Source: Acinetobacter pragensis (lineage in GTDB: Bacteria; Pseudomonadota; Gammaproteobacteria; Pseudomonadales; Moraxellaceae). From it: a DNA stretch of 64,000 nucleotides. Made by a program: the position numbers and the translations under genes. The notes beneath the pieces were generated by a model. It saw nothing but the letters and a program-made list of their open reading frames with translations. It did not search any database and had not been told where the DNA came from. The stretch's first letter is position 1; each line of letters starts with the position of its first letter. Shown here piece after piece: positions 8,237 through 16,115 of the stretch. The stretch covers positions 54 through 64,053 of the forward strand of contig NZ_LUAW01000034.1 in the NCBI RefSeq assembly GCF_001605895.1. Direction: 5' to 3'.

Positions 8237-9487
8237 TTATCTGTACAGAATCAGCAAACTGATTAATACGGCCATATGCAGAATCTGGACTGGTGCAAAA
8301 ACACGGAAATACTGCCAGCCGCCTGTCAGCAGTGCGTTGATAGATTTCGCAATAGCATGGGCAGCAAGACCTAAAATAAAAGCGTAAAAGACAGCAGTTT
8401 CAGCCGGGGATCCTTGCATGACGACTGTTGCCATCGCTGCATGAATCTCAAAGAGGGACGCAAGCAAAGTGCCGGCAATCAAGCCTGCATCACCCAGCCA
8501 CAGATTTAATCCATATACTCCCGCTTGAATGAGCGTTAAGGTGGCTGCAATTATTCCAGCTTCTTTCAGGCTGAACATGCGTGTATCGGCTTGCGGTATT
8601 TGTTCAGCAGGCGCGGCATTGCGCAGCTGCCAATAGGCGCAGCAGGCTAAAATAACGGTAGCAATGAGTGTTGGGATAATAATTGTTTTAAGCCACAGCA
8701 TACTGACGCCAGCCACTATAATCAGCAGCTGCAGCAGGGTGGCGACGCAGGACATTAAAGCCGCGCCAGCATTTGCTTTGGCGCTTGCCCGTCCGGAACG
8801 GACTTCCATGCCTAGGCTTGCAACCGCCGCAGTACTGGACACAAATCCTGAGGCGATAGAGGATAGAATCATGGCGTTTTTTGATGTCAGCAGGCGTTTT
8901 GCAATATGCGCCAATGATTGCACGGCTAAAATCAACGTCAGCAGCTTTAAAATAATATAGGGATTTAACGCCGAGCCCCAAAGCGGTGTATTCGGTGTTA
9001 AGGGCAAGGCAATCAGAATCAGCGCCAGCAAGAATAAGCCATCTCTAAATTCTGCTTCTGTAATCCACTTTCCGGCAATGCTGTGCATAGAGCGTTTCGC
9101 CATTAAAATTACAGTCAGAAATACCGCTAAGCCTGCAGCCAAAGGGGCATTCCATAAACACATGGCGCCTATAAAATAGGTCATGACAAATGCAAGTTCA
9201 GTGGTAATCCCAGGATCTTCCGGCTGATTTTTGATAGACAGCACTGTCATGCCGCCTACAATAATTGCACCCGCAATGCCGACAGCCGCACCCAGCAGAA
9301 AACACATTGCGCCCAGCAGCGCACAGATCGTAAAGGAGCGCAGGCCTGCAAAACTATGCTGATTTTCCCGCTGTTTGCTGCGTTCACGTTCTAGGCCAAT
9401 CAGCATCCCGCAGCCTAATGCGGATGCAAACATGGCGAGCAGTTCTTGAAATGAACTGCTATTGACCGAAAGCATTGAAAAATCCAA
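8237..9487 (-). CDS. MgtC/SapB family membrane protein with DUF4010 domain
   Basis: Polytopic inner-membrane protein of 416 residues. The N-terminal MgtC-like part has the motif GCGMLIGLERERSKQ, followed by AGLRSFTICALLGA. The C-terminal part is the DUF4010 module with repeated hydrophobic helices and SGFVSSTAAVASLGMEVRSGRA. About 11-12 transmembrane segments are visible. The likely start is the TTG at 9487, with GGAG six nt upstream; the next ATG at 9475 is too far from that site. Members are linked to magnesium or envelope physiology, but the substrate is uncertain. Confidence 0.85.
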   Translation of the reverse strand: MDFSMLSVNSSSFQELLAMFASALGCGMLIGLERERSKQRENQHSFAGLRSFTICALLGAMCFLLGAAVGIAGAIIVGGMTVLSIKNQPEDPGITTELAFVMTYFIGAMCLWNAPLAAGLAVFLTVILMAKRSMHSIAGKWITEAEFRDGLFLLALILIALPLTPNTPLWGSALNPYIILKLLTLILAVQSLAHIAKRLLTSKNAMILSSIASGFVSSTAAVASLGMEVRSGRASAKANAGAALMSCVATLLQLLIIVAGVSMLWLKTIIIPTLIATVILACCAYWQLRNAAPAEQIPQADTRMFSLKEAGIIAATLTLIQAGVYGLNLWLGDAGLIAGTLLASLFEIHAAMATVVMQGSPAETAVFYAFILGLAAHAIAKSINALLTGGWQYFRVFAPVQILHMAVLISLLILYR

Positions 9488-9723
9488 AGATTTCTCCGGA
9501 AAATAAAATCTGATGATTGAGTGAAATATAGGCGATGCGTAGAAGAATGATCAAGTGAAAATCACGCCAATGTGAATTAAACCATAAAATAAGTAAGGGA
9601 ATACTGCACAGCCAATGCATTTGCGCTGAATGATGTTCTGATGATGGCGCTTAAGGGGCTTTAATTGTTCAACACCGCAATGAAAACTTGCTATAGTTGG
9701 GGCATGTTTGGGGACATGAACGA

Positions 9724-11481
9724 ATGACATTTAATTTTGAAATTGACACCTCTTGGTGCCTAGAGCAATTACAAAAAGACGGCCGTATTACCGAACGTGA
9801 AAAAATGCTGATTCAAACCACGCACCGTCAGCGTGAACAGCTGAAATGGCATCCTTTGCAATGGATTGCCAATTTTAATTTACCCGATTTGGGCCATCCG
9901 CAATCAACGCTGACCCTGAACCGTTTATGTCAGTGGCTTTCAGAGAAATCTGAGGTGCCATTTTATGTGATTGATCCATTAAAAGCCGATGTTCAGGCGC
10001 TGACCAGTGTCATGTCGCAAGAATTTGCCATGCGCAATAAAATTTTGGCCGTGGAACTGCAAAATGAATTTGTGCTGATTGCGACGGATCAGCCTTACAA
10101 ATCGGAATGGATGACCAATTTAGAACGCACCGTGCTTCCAAGGAAGATTAAGCGGGTTCTGCTCAGCCCAGACCAGCTGCAGCGCTATTTGGTTGAATAT
10201 TATCAGGTAAGCCGTGCGGTGAATTCATCGCAAAAATCATCTACGTATGACCGTGAAAACAAAGGTGTAGAGGCTTTGTTGCAGCTGGGTGATTCACAAA
10301 ATCCAGATGCCAATGATCAGCATATTGTCAAATTGGTCGACTGGGTTTTGCAGTTCGCCTTTGAACAGGGCGCCAGCGATATTCATTTAGAGCCGCGTAA
10401 AGATACGGGTAAAGTGCGTTTCCGTATTGATGGCGTGCTGCATACAATTTACAACATGCCGGCCAATACACTGACTGCCGTCATTTCTCGGATTAAGATT
10501 TTAGGCCGGATGAACGTTGCGGAAAAGCGCAAGCCGCAGGATGGCCGTTTAAAAACCCGCACTCCGAAAGGGCAGGAAACCGAGCTGCGTTTATCGACGC
10601 TGCCGACCGCCTTCGGTGAAAAGCTGGTCATGCGTATTTTCGATCCGGAAGTGCTGGTGCGCAGCTTTCAGCAGCTGGGTTTTGAAGGTCGTTTGCAGGA
10701 GTCGTGGAATCAGCTGACCAGCCACAGCCACGGCATCATTTTAGTGACTGGCCCGACAGGTTCAGGTAAAACCACCACGCTGTATTCATCTTTAAAGCAG
10801 CTGGCGACCGAAGAAGTCAATGTCTGCACCATTGAAGACCCTATTGAAATGCTGGAGCCGAGCTTTAACCAAATGCAGGTCAATACCGGCATTGATTTGG
10901 GGTTTGCAGATGGTGTGCGGGCGCTGATGCGGCAGGATCCGGACATTATTATGGTCGGGGAAATTCGCGATCATGACACCGCCAATATGGCTATTCAGGC
11001 CGCTTTGACAGGGCATCTGGTTTTGTCGACACTGCATACCAATGATGCGCCCTCCAGTTTAACCCGTCTGCATGATTTAGGCGTTCAGCCATTTTTGACC
11101 GCCGCCACAATTTTAGGTGTGCTGGCGCAGCGCTTAGTGCGCCAGCTGTGTCCGCACTGTAAAGAGGAAACCTTTATCAATGATCAGGAATGGAAACACT
11201 TAACTTTTGACTATAATGTCAAAACGCCTGAATTTGTTTTTAAAGCAGTCGGCTGTGAAGCCTGCCGCCATACGGGCTATAAAGGCCGTGTCGGTATTTA
11301 TGAGTTTATGCCTTTAAGTTTAGAAACAAAGCACCTGATCGGCGCCAATGCTGATTTAGCGCAACTGCGCCAGCAGGCGCGCAAAGAAGGCATTGAACCG
11401 CTGCGGATTGCGGGTGCGCGTAAAGTGGTTGCCGGCATTACCACCTTAGAGGAAGTCTTGCGGGTTGTGCCGTTAAATTAA
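9724..11481 (+). CDS. gspE: GspE/PulE-family secretion ATPase
   Basis: Cytoplasmic hexameric ATPase of 585 residues that powers type II secretion (or, less likely, pilus assembly). The N-terminal MshEN/T2SSE-N-like region (1-160) precedes the ATPase core: Walker A GPTGSGKTT at about 343-351, the Walker B/Asp box region around 400-415 (DPDIIMVGEIRD), and the zinc-binding CxxC...CxxC (about 476/479 and 510/513) followed by GYKGRVGIYEF. No pilC or pilD neighbours are present, which argues for GspE; in Acinetobacter type II secretion genes are scattered. The ATG at 9724 has GGGGA eight nt upstream. Confidence 0.82.
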   Translation: MTFNFEIDTSWCLEQLQKDGRITEREKMLIQTTHRQREQLKWHPLQWIANFNLPDLGHPQSTLTLNRLCQWLSEKSEVPFYVIDPLKADVQALTSVMSQEFAMRNKILAVELQNEFVLIATDQPYKSEWMTNLERTVLPRKIKRVLLSPDQLQRYLVEYYQVSRAVNSSQKSSTYDRENKGVEALLQLGDSQNPDANDQHIVKLVDWVLQFAFEQGASDIHLEPRKDTGKVRFRIDGVLHTIYNMPANTLTAVISRIKILGRMNVAEKRKPQDGRLKTRTPKGQETELRLSTLPTAFGEKLVMRIFDPEVLVRSFQQLGFEGRLQESWNQLTSHSHGIILVTGPTGSGKTTTLYSSLKQLATEEVNVCTIEDPIEMLEPSFNQMQVNTGIDLGFADGVRALMRQDPDIIMVGEIRDHDTANMAIQAALTGHLVLSTLHTNDAPSSLTRLHDLGVQPFLTAATILGVLAQRLVRQLCPHCKEETFINDQEWKHLTFDYNVKTPEFVFKAVGCEACRHTGYKGRVGIYEFMPLSLETKHLIGANADLAQLRQQARKEGIEPLRIAGARKVVAGITTLEEVLRVVPLN

Positions 11482-11583
11482 GCTGAGGCGCGCTGTTAGC
11501 CTATAAAGCGCTCTTAAGGTTCAGTTCATTTGCAGTTGTTTTAATGACTTTAACGCAATACAACATAACGATGAGGCTAGAAC

Positions 11584-11979
11584 ATGAATACGTTCACTAA
11601 AGTCATTTTGGCTGCTGGTTTTACTGCTGTATCAGCGGTGTCTATGGCGAATACGGTAAAAGCGCCGGCAATGCCGGAACATGCAGCTCATGAAGCGGTC
11701 AATCATGCTTCTTTTGCCAAGGCGGTAACCGTAAAGCAGGCGCTGTCGTTGAAAGATGATACCAAGGTTGAATTGAAAGGCCATGTTGTGAAATCGCTGG
11801 GTGATGAAAAATATCAGTTCCGAGACAGCACGGGCACCATCACAGTCGAGATTGATGACAAGCTTTGGCATGGCAAAAAAGTATTGGCAAAAACCCCTGT
11901 AACGATCACAGGCGAAATTGATATTGACCATAAGCCTGCAAAACATGTCAGCATTGATGTGGATTCAGTGAAGTTCTAA
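11584..11979 (+). CDS. ygiW: YgiW/YdeI-type periplasmic OB-fold stress protein
   Basis: Secreted protein of 131 residues in the BOF (bacterial OB-fold) family. The signal peptide ends near VSMANT. The mature OB-fold carries VELKGHVVKSLGDEKYQFRD, TITVEIDDKLWHG, and VTITGEIDIDH. YgiW proteins are stress-induced and in enterobacteria are co-located with qseBC; the same order is seen here, with the response regulator 153 bp downstream. The mature N-terminus is His-rich (AHEAVNH). A terminator separates it from the regulator gene. Confidence 0.85.
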   Translation: MNTFTKVILAAGFTAVSAVSMANTVKAPAMPEHAAHEAVNHASFAKAVTVKQALSLKDDTKVELKGHVVKSLGDEKYQFRDSTGTITVEIDDKLWHGKKVLAKTPVTITGEIDIDHKPAKHVSIDVDSVKF

Positions 11980-12018
11980 TCTGCACAGCACAATGAACTG
12001 CAGTTTTTTAACAATATG

Positions 12019-12058
12019 ACAGCATGCCGCTATGATGATAGGCATGCTGTTTTTATTT
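12019..12058 (+). terminator. Terminator after ygiW-like gene
   Basis: ACAGCATGCC/GGCATGCTGT (10-bp perfect stem, 12-nt loop) followed by TTTTATTT. It lies between the OB-fold gene and the response regulator, so the two are probably separate or only partly coupled. Confidence 0.8.
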
Positions 12059-12132
12059 GTGTAATAACAATGCTATAAAGAATTTTAAGCAGTATCATAA
12101 ATCAAAAATAGCAATCAACAGGCAGAAGCTTT

Positions 12133-12798
12133 ATGAGAATTTTGCTGGCAGAAGACGATGTTTCTCAGGCGCAAAGCATTAAGACTTGGCTGGAAATGGA
12201 TGGCTACAGTATTGACTGGGTAGAACGCGGAGACTTTGCTATCTCAGCCATTAATCAGCATCAGTATGACTGTGTGCTGCTGGATCGCGGCCTGCCGAAG
12301 GCCACGGGGGATGAAATTCTGCAAGCCCTGCGCAAGAAACAGCTGAATACACCGGTTATATTTTTGACTGCACGCGACAGCGTGCAGGACCGCGTAGAAG
12401 GGCTTGATTTAGGCGCCAATGATTACTTGGTTAAGCCTTTCAGCCTAGAAGAGCTGTCAGCGCGGGTTCGTTCGCAAATACGCCAAAAGCATAGTGTAAA
12501 CAGCCAGCAAATTCATTTCGCTGATTTGACTTTGGATACGCAAGCCAAAATTTTGGTGCAAAATGGCGAAACGCTGACGCTGACAGCCAAAGAGTTCCAA
12601 ATTCTGTATAAGCTGATGCAGAAGCCAGAGCATGTGATTACCCGAGAACAATTGGAAGAGTCGCTATATGCCTGGGGAGATGAAATTGAAAGCAATGCCA
12701 TTGAAGTTTTTATTTATCAATTGCGTAAAAAAATCGGCAGCCAATACATCAAAACGATACGCGGATTAGGTTACCGCATGAATCAGCCGCAGGATTAG
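12133..12798 (+). CDS. qseB: OmpR/PhoB-type response regulator (QseB-like)
   Basis: Two-component regulator of 221 residues. The receiver domain (1-115) has the acidic pair at positions 8-9 (EDD), the phosphoacceptor Asp51 (LLDRGLP), Thr79 (FLTARD) and Lys101 (LVKPF). The C-terminal winged helix (about 128-218) binds DNA and ends in KTIRGLGYRMN. The gene is followed after 2 bp by its sensor kinase. The QseB name rests on similarity and on the adjacent ygiW-like gene; PmrA-like roles cannot be excluded. Confidence 0.88.
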   Translation: MRILLAEDDVSQAQSIKTWLEMDGYSIDWVERGDFAISAINQHQYDCVLLDRGLPKATGDEILQALRKKQLNTPVIFLTARDSVQDRVEGLDLGANDYLVKPFSLEELSARVRSQIRQKHSVNSQQIHFADLTLDTQAKILVQNGETLTLTAKEFQILYKLMQKPEHVITREQLEESLYAWGDEIESNAIEVFIYQLRKKIGSQYIKTIRGLGYRMNQPQD

Positions 12799-12800
12799 CC

Positions 12801-14162
12801 ATGCAGGATAAGCAAGCGGTTTCACTGCAGCATCGGCTGGTCAAAACGTCAGTTTTCAGTTCAATTGCTGCAGGCCTCATTTCTTTGCTGCTGCTATTGG
12901 GCATTTCTATTTATCAAACCATGCATCTGCAAGATGAAATCATGGATGAAATTTCAGATATGCTGCTGCTGACGGATATCACCAAATCATCAGGCCACCA
13001 AATTGATGAGCTGAGTGATCAGTTTGATATTCACTACCGCCTGATTTATGAGGGGCAAACCCTTACTCAGTCCGAAGATGCGCAAAATGATGTATTTAAA
13101 TATTTAATTCAGCATCCTGCAGAGCAGGGCTATTCCATCATGTGGCATAAGGAGCAGCTTTGGCGTACCTTTGTGCAAAATGAGTCGGATATGACCCTGT
13201 ATGCCGTCCAGCCCTTAAAAATCCGCTTCGAGGAAATTATTTCCACTGCAGCAGGATATGCGGCAATTTTAGCGGTACTGTGGTGCCTGCAGTGGCTGAT
13301 TGTACATATGTCTGTGAAAAGGCAATTCAAATCGATTCATGCGCTGTCTCATCAAATTTCTGAAAAAAGCGCGGACGATTTAGAGCCCATCATTTCGCCG
13401 CAACCTGAATTGGCAGAGCTGCAGCCGATGGTGCAGCAGCTGAACTATATGCTGGAGCGGGTAAAGCAGGCCTTAATTGCGGAGCAGCGCTTTACCGCTG
13501 ATGCCTCGCATGAGCTGCGTTCGCCGCTGTCTGCAATTCAAATGCGGGTACAGGTCCTGAATCGAAAATATCAGGATCATCCGCAGCTGCAAGCTGAATT
13601 GCTGCATATTCAGCAAGATGTCAGGCGCGGGACACAAGTGCTGGAAAATCTGCTGCTGCTGGCGCGGCTGGACCCGTCAAAACCGGATGATTTACCGAAA
13701 GCACAAATTGATTTGGCGGATGTGACCCATGATGTGCTGCTGGCGCTGGCGCCATTCATGCAGCAAAAAGATATTCATGTGGATACGCAAATGAATTCCT
13801 TAACGGTGTTCGCCAATGCGGAGCTGCTGTTTACCTGCTTGCGCAATTTGGTTGATAACGCCATGCGCTATAGCAATGCGCATGGACAGCTGCAGATTCA
13901 AATCCTTGATGCAGCCCAGCAGGCCACATGGATGATTGAGGACAACGGCACAGAGGTCACTGAGGACGTGCTGCAAAGAATGGGGGAACGCTTTTACAGG
14001 GCTTTAGGAACGCAGACCCAAGGTACAGGATTAGGGCTATCAATCTGTAAAAAAATTATTGAATTGCATAATGGAAAAATTGTCTTTTCTAAATCATCTT
14101 TGGGCGGTTTGAAAGTGCAGGTTGTATTGCCTAAACATACCGAATTCATTTCTTCGGTTTAA
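12801..14162 (+). CDS. qseC: Sensor histidine kinase (QseC-like)
   Basis: Inner-membrane sensor kinase of 453 residues. Transmembrane helices lie at about 16-38 and 148-170, enclosing a periplasmic sensor of about 110 residues. A short linker leads to the HisKA domain with the phosphoacceptor His237 in ADASHELRSP. The ATPase domain follows with its N box (NLVDNAMRYS), G1 (IEDNGTEV) and G2 (GTGLGLSICKKI). It is cotranscribed with the regulator 2 bp upstream. The signal is unknown. Confidence 0.88.
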   Translation: MQDKQAVSLQHRLVKTSVFSSIAAGLISLLLLLGISIYQTMHLQDEIMDEISDMLLLTDITKSSGHQIDELSDQFDIHYRLIYEGQTLTQSEDAQNDVFKYLIQHPAEQGYSIMWHKEQLWRTFVQNESDMTLYAVQPLKIRFEEIISTAAGYAAILAVLWCLQWLIVHMSVKRQFKSIHALSHQISEKSADDLEPIISPQPELAELQPMVQQLNYMLERVKQALIAEQRFTADASHELRSPLSAIQMRVQVLNRKYQDHPQLQAELLHIQQDVRRGTQVLENLLLLARLDPSKPDDLPKAQIDLADVTHDVLLALAPFMQQKDIHVDTQMNSLTVFANAELLFTCLRNLVDNAMRYSNAHGQLQIQILDAAQQATWMIEDNGTEVTEDVLQRMGERFYRALGTQTQGTGLGLSICKKIIELHNGKIVFSKSSLGGLKVQVVLPKHTEFISSV

Positions 14163-14186
14163 TTATATTTTTGAAGGTACGTCTTA

Positions 14187-14220
14187 AAAAGCAGTATGCG
14201 CTGATTCATACTGCTTGTTT
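14187..14220. terminator. Bidirectional terminator between qseC-like gene and hemP
   Basis: AAGCAGTATG/CATACTGCTT with an 8-nt loop. The minus strand reads into CTTTTTAAG and the plus strand into CTTGTTTCC, so it suits both converging genes. Confidence 0.75.
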
Positions 14221-14249
14221 CCACGTTTATTATTATTTCTCTGTTTTAA

Positions 14250-14420
14250 TTATTTTGTGAGAATGAGCCTATTGTTGCGTGTTAAGCGTAAGCGGTATTC
14301 TTCACCGGCATGCATAATGCGGATTTCACGGCCTAATGCAAATAAATTATTAGAATGCAGCATTGGAAGTGCATGATGAGATTCTGTGCTGCGTGTAAAC
14401 AAGCTAAATGGTGCGTTCAT
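14250..14420 (-). CDS. hemP: Hemin uptake protein HemP
   Basis: Small gene of 56 codons. The protein matches the HemP family in its second half: LGREIRIMHAGEEYRLRLTRNNRLILTK, read as two adjoining parts (LGREIRIMHAGEEY, then RLRLTRNNRLILTK). HemP proteins are short, basic and iron-regulated and are needed for heme or siderophore use in other bacteria. GGAG lies 8 nt before the ATG, and a Fur box lies about 30 bp upstream. No other iron gene adjoins it; it is free-standing. Confidence 0.88.
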   Translation of the reverse strand: MNAPFSLFTRSTESHHALPMLHSNNLFALGREIRIMHAGEEYRLRLTRNNRLILTK

Positions 14421-14450
14421 TCCGTTGACTCCGTGGTGTGTTTGAGTGAT

Positions 14451-14469
14451 TTAAATGATAATCATTATC
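14451..14469 (-). promoter_or_regulatory. Fur box upstream of hemP
   Basis: The 19-bp window matches 16 of 19 positions of the Fur consensus. It includes the perfect GATAAT-C-ATTATC core (14457-14469). Its place 31 bp upstream of the hemP ATG predicts repression by iron-loaded Fur. The mutT-like gene on the other side starts 93 bp away and could share it, but less convincingly. Confidence 0.82.
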
Positions 14470-14561
14470 GAATAGGCCTGTCAACGGTAAATGATAATAT
14501 TTTATAAAAAACTCAAATTTGCTTACACTCGGTAAAACTTTAATGAAATGGAAACCGTTTT

Positions 14562-15461
14562 ATGTCAAAGCCTAATCTTCATATTGCTATTGGTATTTTG
14601 CTGCATCATGGAAAAGTTTTGGTCGGTTGGCGTGAAGTATCGCAGCATCAGGGCAATAAGCATGAGTTTCCGGGCGGAAAGGTGGAAGAGGGTGAAACAC
14701 CCGTAGAGGCTTGCCGCCGTGAGATTTATGAAGAGGTGGGCATCGGGCTGCATGATTGGCAGGCATTTGATTTTATCCGTCATGAATATGACGATGTGAT
14801 TGTGAATTTGCATCTGTTTCAAGCGGCAGTTCCTGATGAATTACTGAATGAAATTCAGCCGCCTTGGGCTTGGTATAACCGGGATCAGCTACTGGATTTG
14901 AATTTTCCCAAAGCCAATAAGGCCATGCTGAAACGCCTGTATTGGCAGCGTTATATTAAAATATCCGATGATTTGTCTGCATTGGCGCAAATCAGTGAAC
15001 AGCAATTAATGTACTGGCGTACTGAGGCTACACCGGAAAAAATAAAAGATCTGGCCGAATGCAATATCAATCTGCTGGATAAATTAATCGTCAATATCGA
15101 GCTTTGGAAGCAGCTGAACAGCATACAGCAGCAAGGTATAGGCGCAGTTCATTTAAAACAGGCGCAATGCATGCAGCTAAAAAAAGGCGATTTAAAAATT
15201 GGCTGCCGCTATCTGGCGGCCTGCCATGATTTAATTTCGGCTTTGCATGCGCAATCCATTGGCTGCGACGCCATATTGCTGAGTCCTGTATTGCCGACAG
15301 AAACACATCCGGATGCTCCAGCATTGGGCTGGGAACAGTTTGAAATGATAGCAGCACAGCTGGATATTCCAGTTTTTGCTTTGGGCGGCATGAAACAGGA
15401 CAATTTAATAGATGCACAGCAGCACAAAGGCTATGGAGTTGCCGGTGTACGTTTCTTTTAA
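14562..15461 (+). CDS. mutT: MutT-type Nudix hydrolase fused to a ThiE-like domain
   Basis: Protein of 299 residues. The N-terminal Nudix domain (1-130) has an intact Nudix box: GGKVEEGE, then REIYEEVGI, fitting Gx5Ex7REUxEExGU. It probably removes oxidised nucleotides such as 8-oxo-dGTP. The C-terminal half (about 150-299) is a thiamine-phosphate-synthase-like barrel (CHDLISALHAQSIGCDAI, LSPVLPTETHP, LGWEQF, PVFALGGM). This fused layout is known in gammaproteobacteria; the second domain's activity is uncertain. The start is the ATG at 14562 with GGAAA upstream. Confidence 0.88.
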   Translation: MSKPNLHIAIGILLHHGKVLVGWREVSQHQGNKHEFPGGKVEEGETPVEACRREIYEEVGIGLHDWQAFDFIRHEYDDVIVNLHLFQAAVPDELLNEIQPPWAWYNRDQLLDLNFPKANKAMLKRLYWQRYIKISDDLSALAQISEQQLMYWRTEATPEKIKDLAECNINLLDKLIVNIELWKQLNSIQQQGIGAVHLKQAQCMQLKKGDLKIGCRYLAACHDLISALHAQSIGCDAILLSPVLPTETHPDAPALGWEQFEMIAAQLDIPVFALGGMKQDNLIDAQQHKGYGVAGVRFF

Positions 15462-15542
15462 GTATCTAAGCATCGAAAAGTAGAAACGCTTTAAAATGAT
15501 GAAGGTGCTTGCTGCAAAAGTATTTTAGAAGCATTGGAATAG

Positions 15543-15564
15543 AAAAGCCCATTAAAGGGCTTTT
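15543..15564 (-). terminator. Terminator overlapping the end of the TPR lipoprotein gene
   Basis: AAAAGCCC, an ATTAAA loop and GGGCTTTT. It overlaps the last codons and the stop of the minus-strand gene ending at 15552 and closes the mrcB operon. Confidence 0.7.
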
Positions 15565-16115
15565 AAGGCTTGCTGCGCTTTTTGAACGGTTTGGGTTTTA
15601 TTTTGCTTTTTCCCCGCTTGCAGAATGATATTCCACAGCTGCTTTTTCATCGGAGCGCTCTGAGCATAGCTTAAACCCCGCTGCGCTAAAGCCTCTGCAT
15701 TGGCCGGCTGATTTTTACGGTTGGCAATCATCGCAAGGTACATAAAGGTTTCCGCTGATTGCGGCGCCAGACGCTGCGCTTGCATTGCTGCAGTTTCAGC
15801 TTTACTCAATTCACCCTTTGCATAGGCTGTCTGCGTCTGCTGCATTAACTTTTTAAATGCAGGCAGGTTGCGGCCATCTTCAAACTTCTGAACCCGTTCC
15901 TGCTGTTTGGGAATGACTATCCGCTTGCGTTCAATATCCGGGTGGTCATAGGGATGAATAACGACCCCGGAAGGGCTGCGGATGTCTTTAGCAGAATCTT
16001 TGTCTATCTTTTTCTCAGGCGCACTTTGCTCCGGCGCAGGCAAGCTTTGACAGCCTGCAAGTCCGGCCAGCACTGTGCAGATAAGTATCTTTTTTAAAAT
16101 CAATTCAAACCTCAA
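15552..16115 (-). CDS. TPR-like lipoprotein downstream of mrcB
   Basis: Envelope lipoprotein of 187 residues. The signal ends in a lipobox (VLAGLAGC, Cys22). A charged linker follows, and residues about 95-187 form tetratricopeptide-like helices (SKAETAAMQAQRLAPQSAETFMYLAMIANRK). Its start overlaps the mrcB stop by 4 bp (ATGA), so the two are translated together. That coupling suggests an outer-membrane partner for PBP1b, comparable in role (not by homology) to LpoB or CpoB. This is inference; no direct evidence of interaction is visible. Confidence 0.75.
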   Translation of the reverse strand: MRFELILKKILICTVLAGLAGCQSLPAPEQSAPEKKIDKDSAKDIRSPSGVVIHPYDHPDIERKRIVIPKQQERVQKFEDGRNLPAFKKLMQQTQTAYAKGELSKAETAAMQAQRLAPQSAETFMYLAMIANRKNQPANAEALAQRGLSYAQSAPMKKQLWNIILQAGKKQNKTQTVQKAQQALKAL

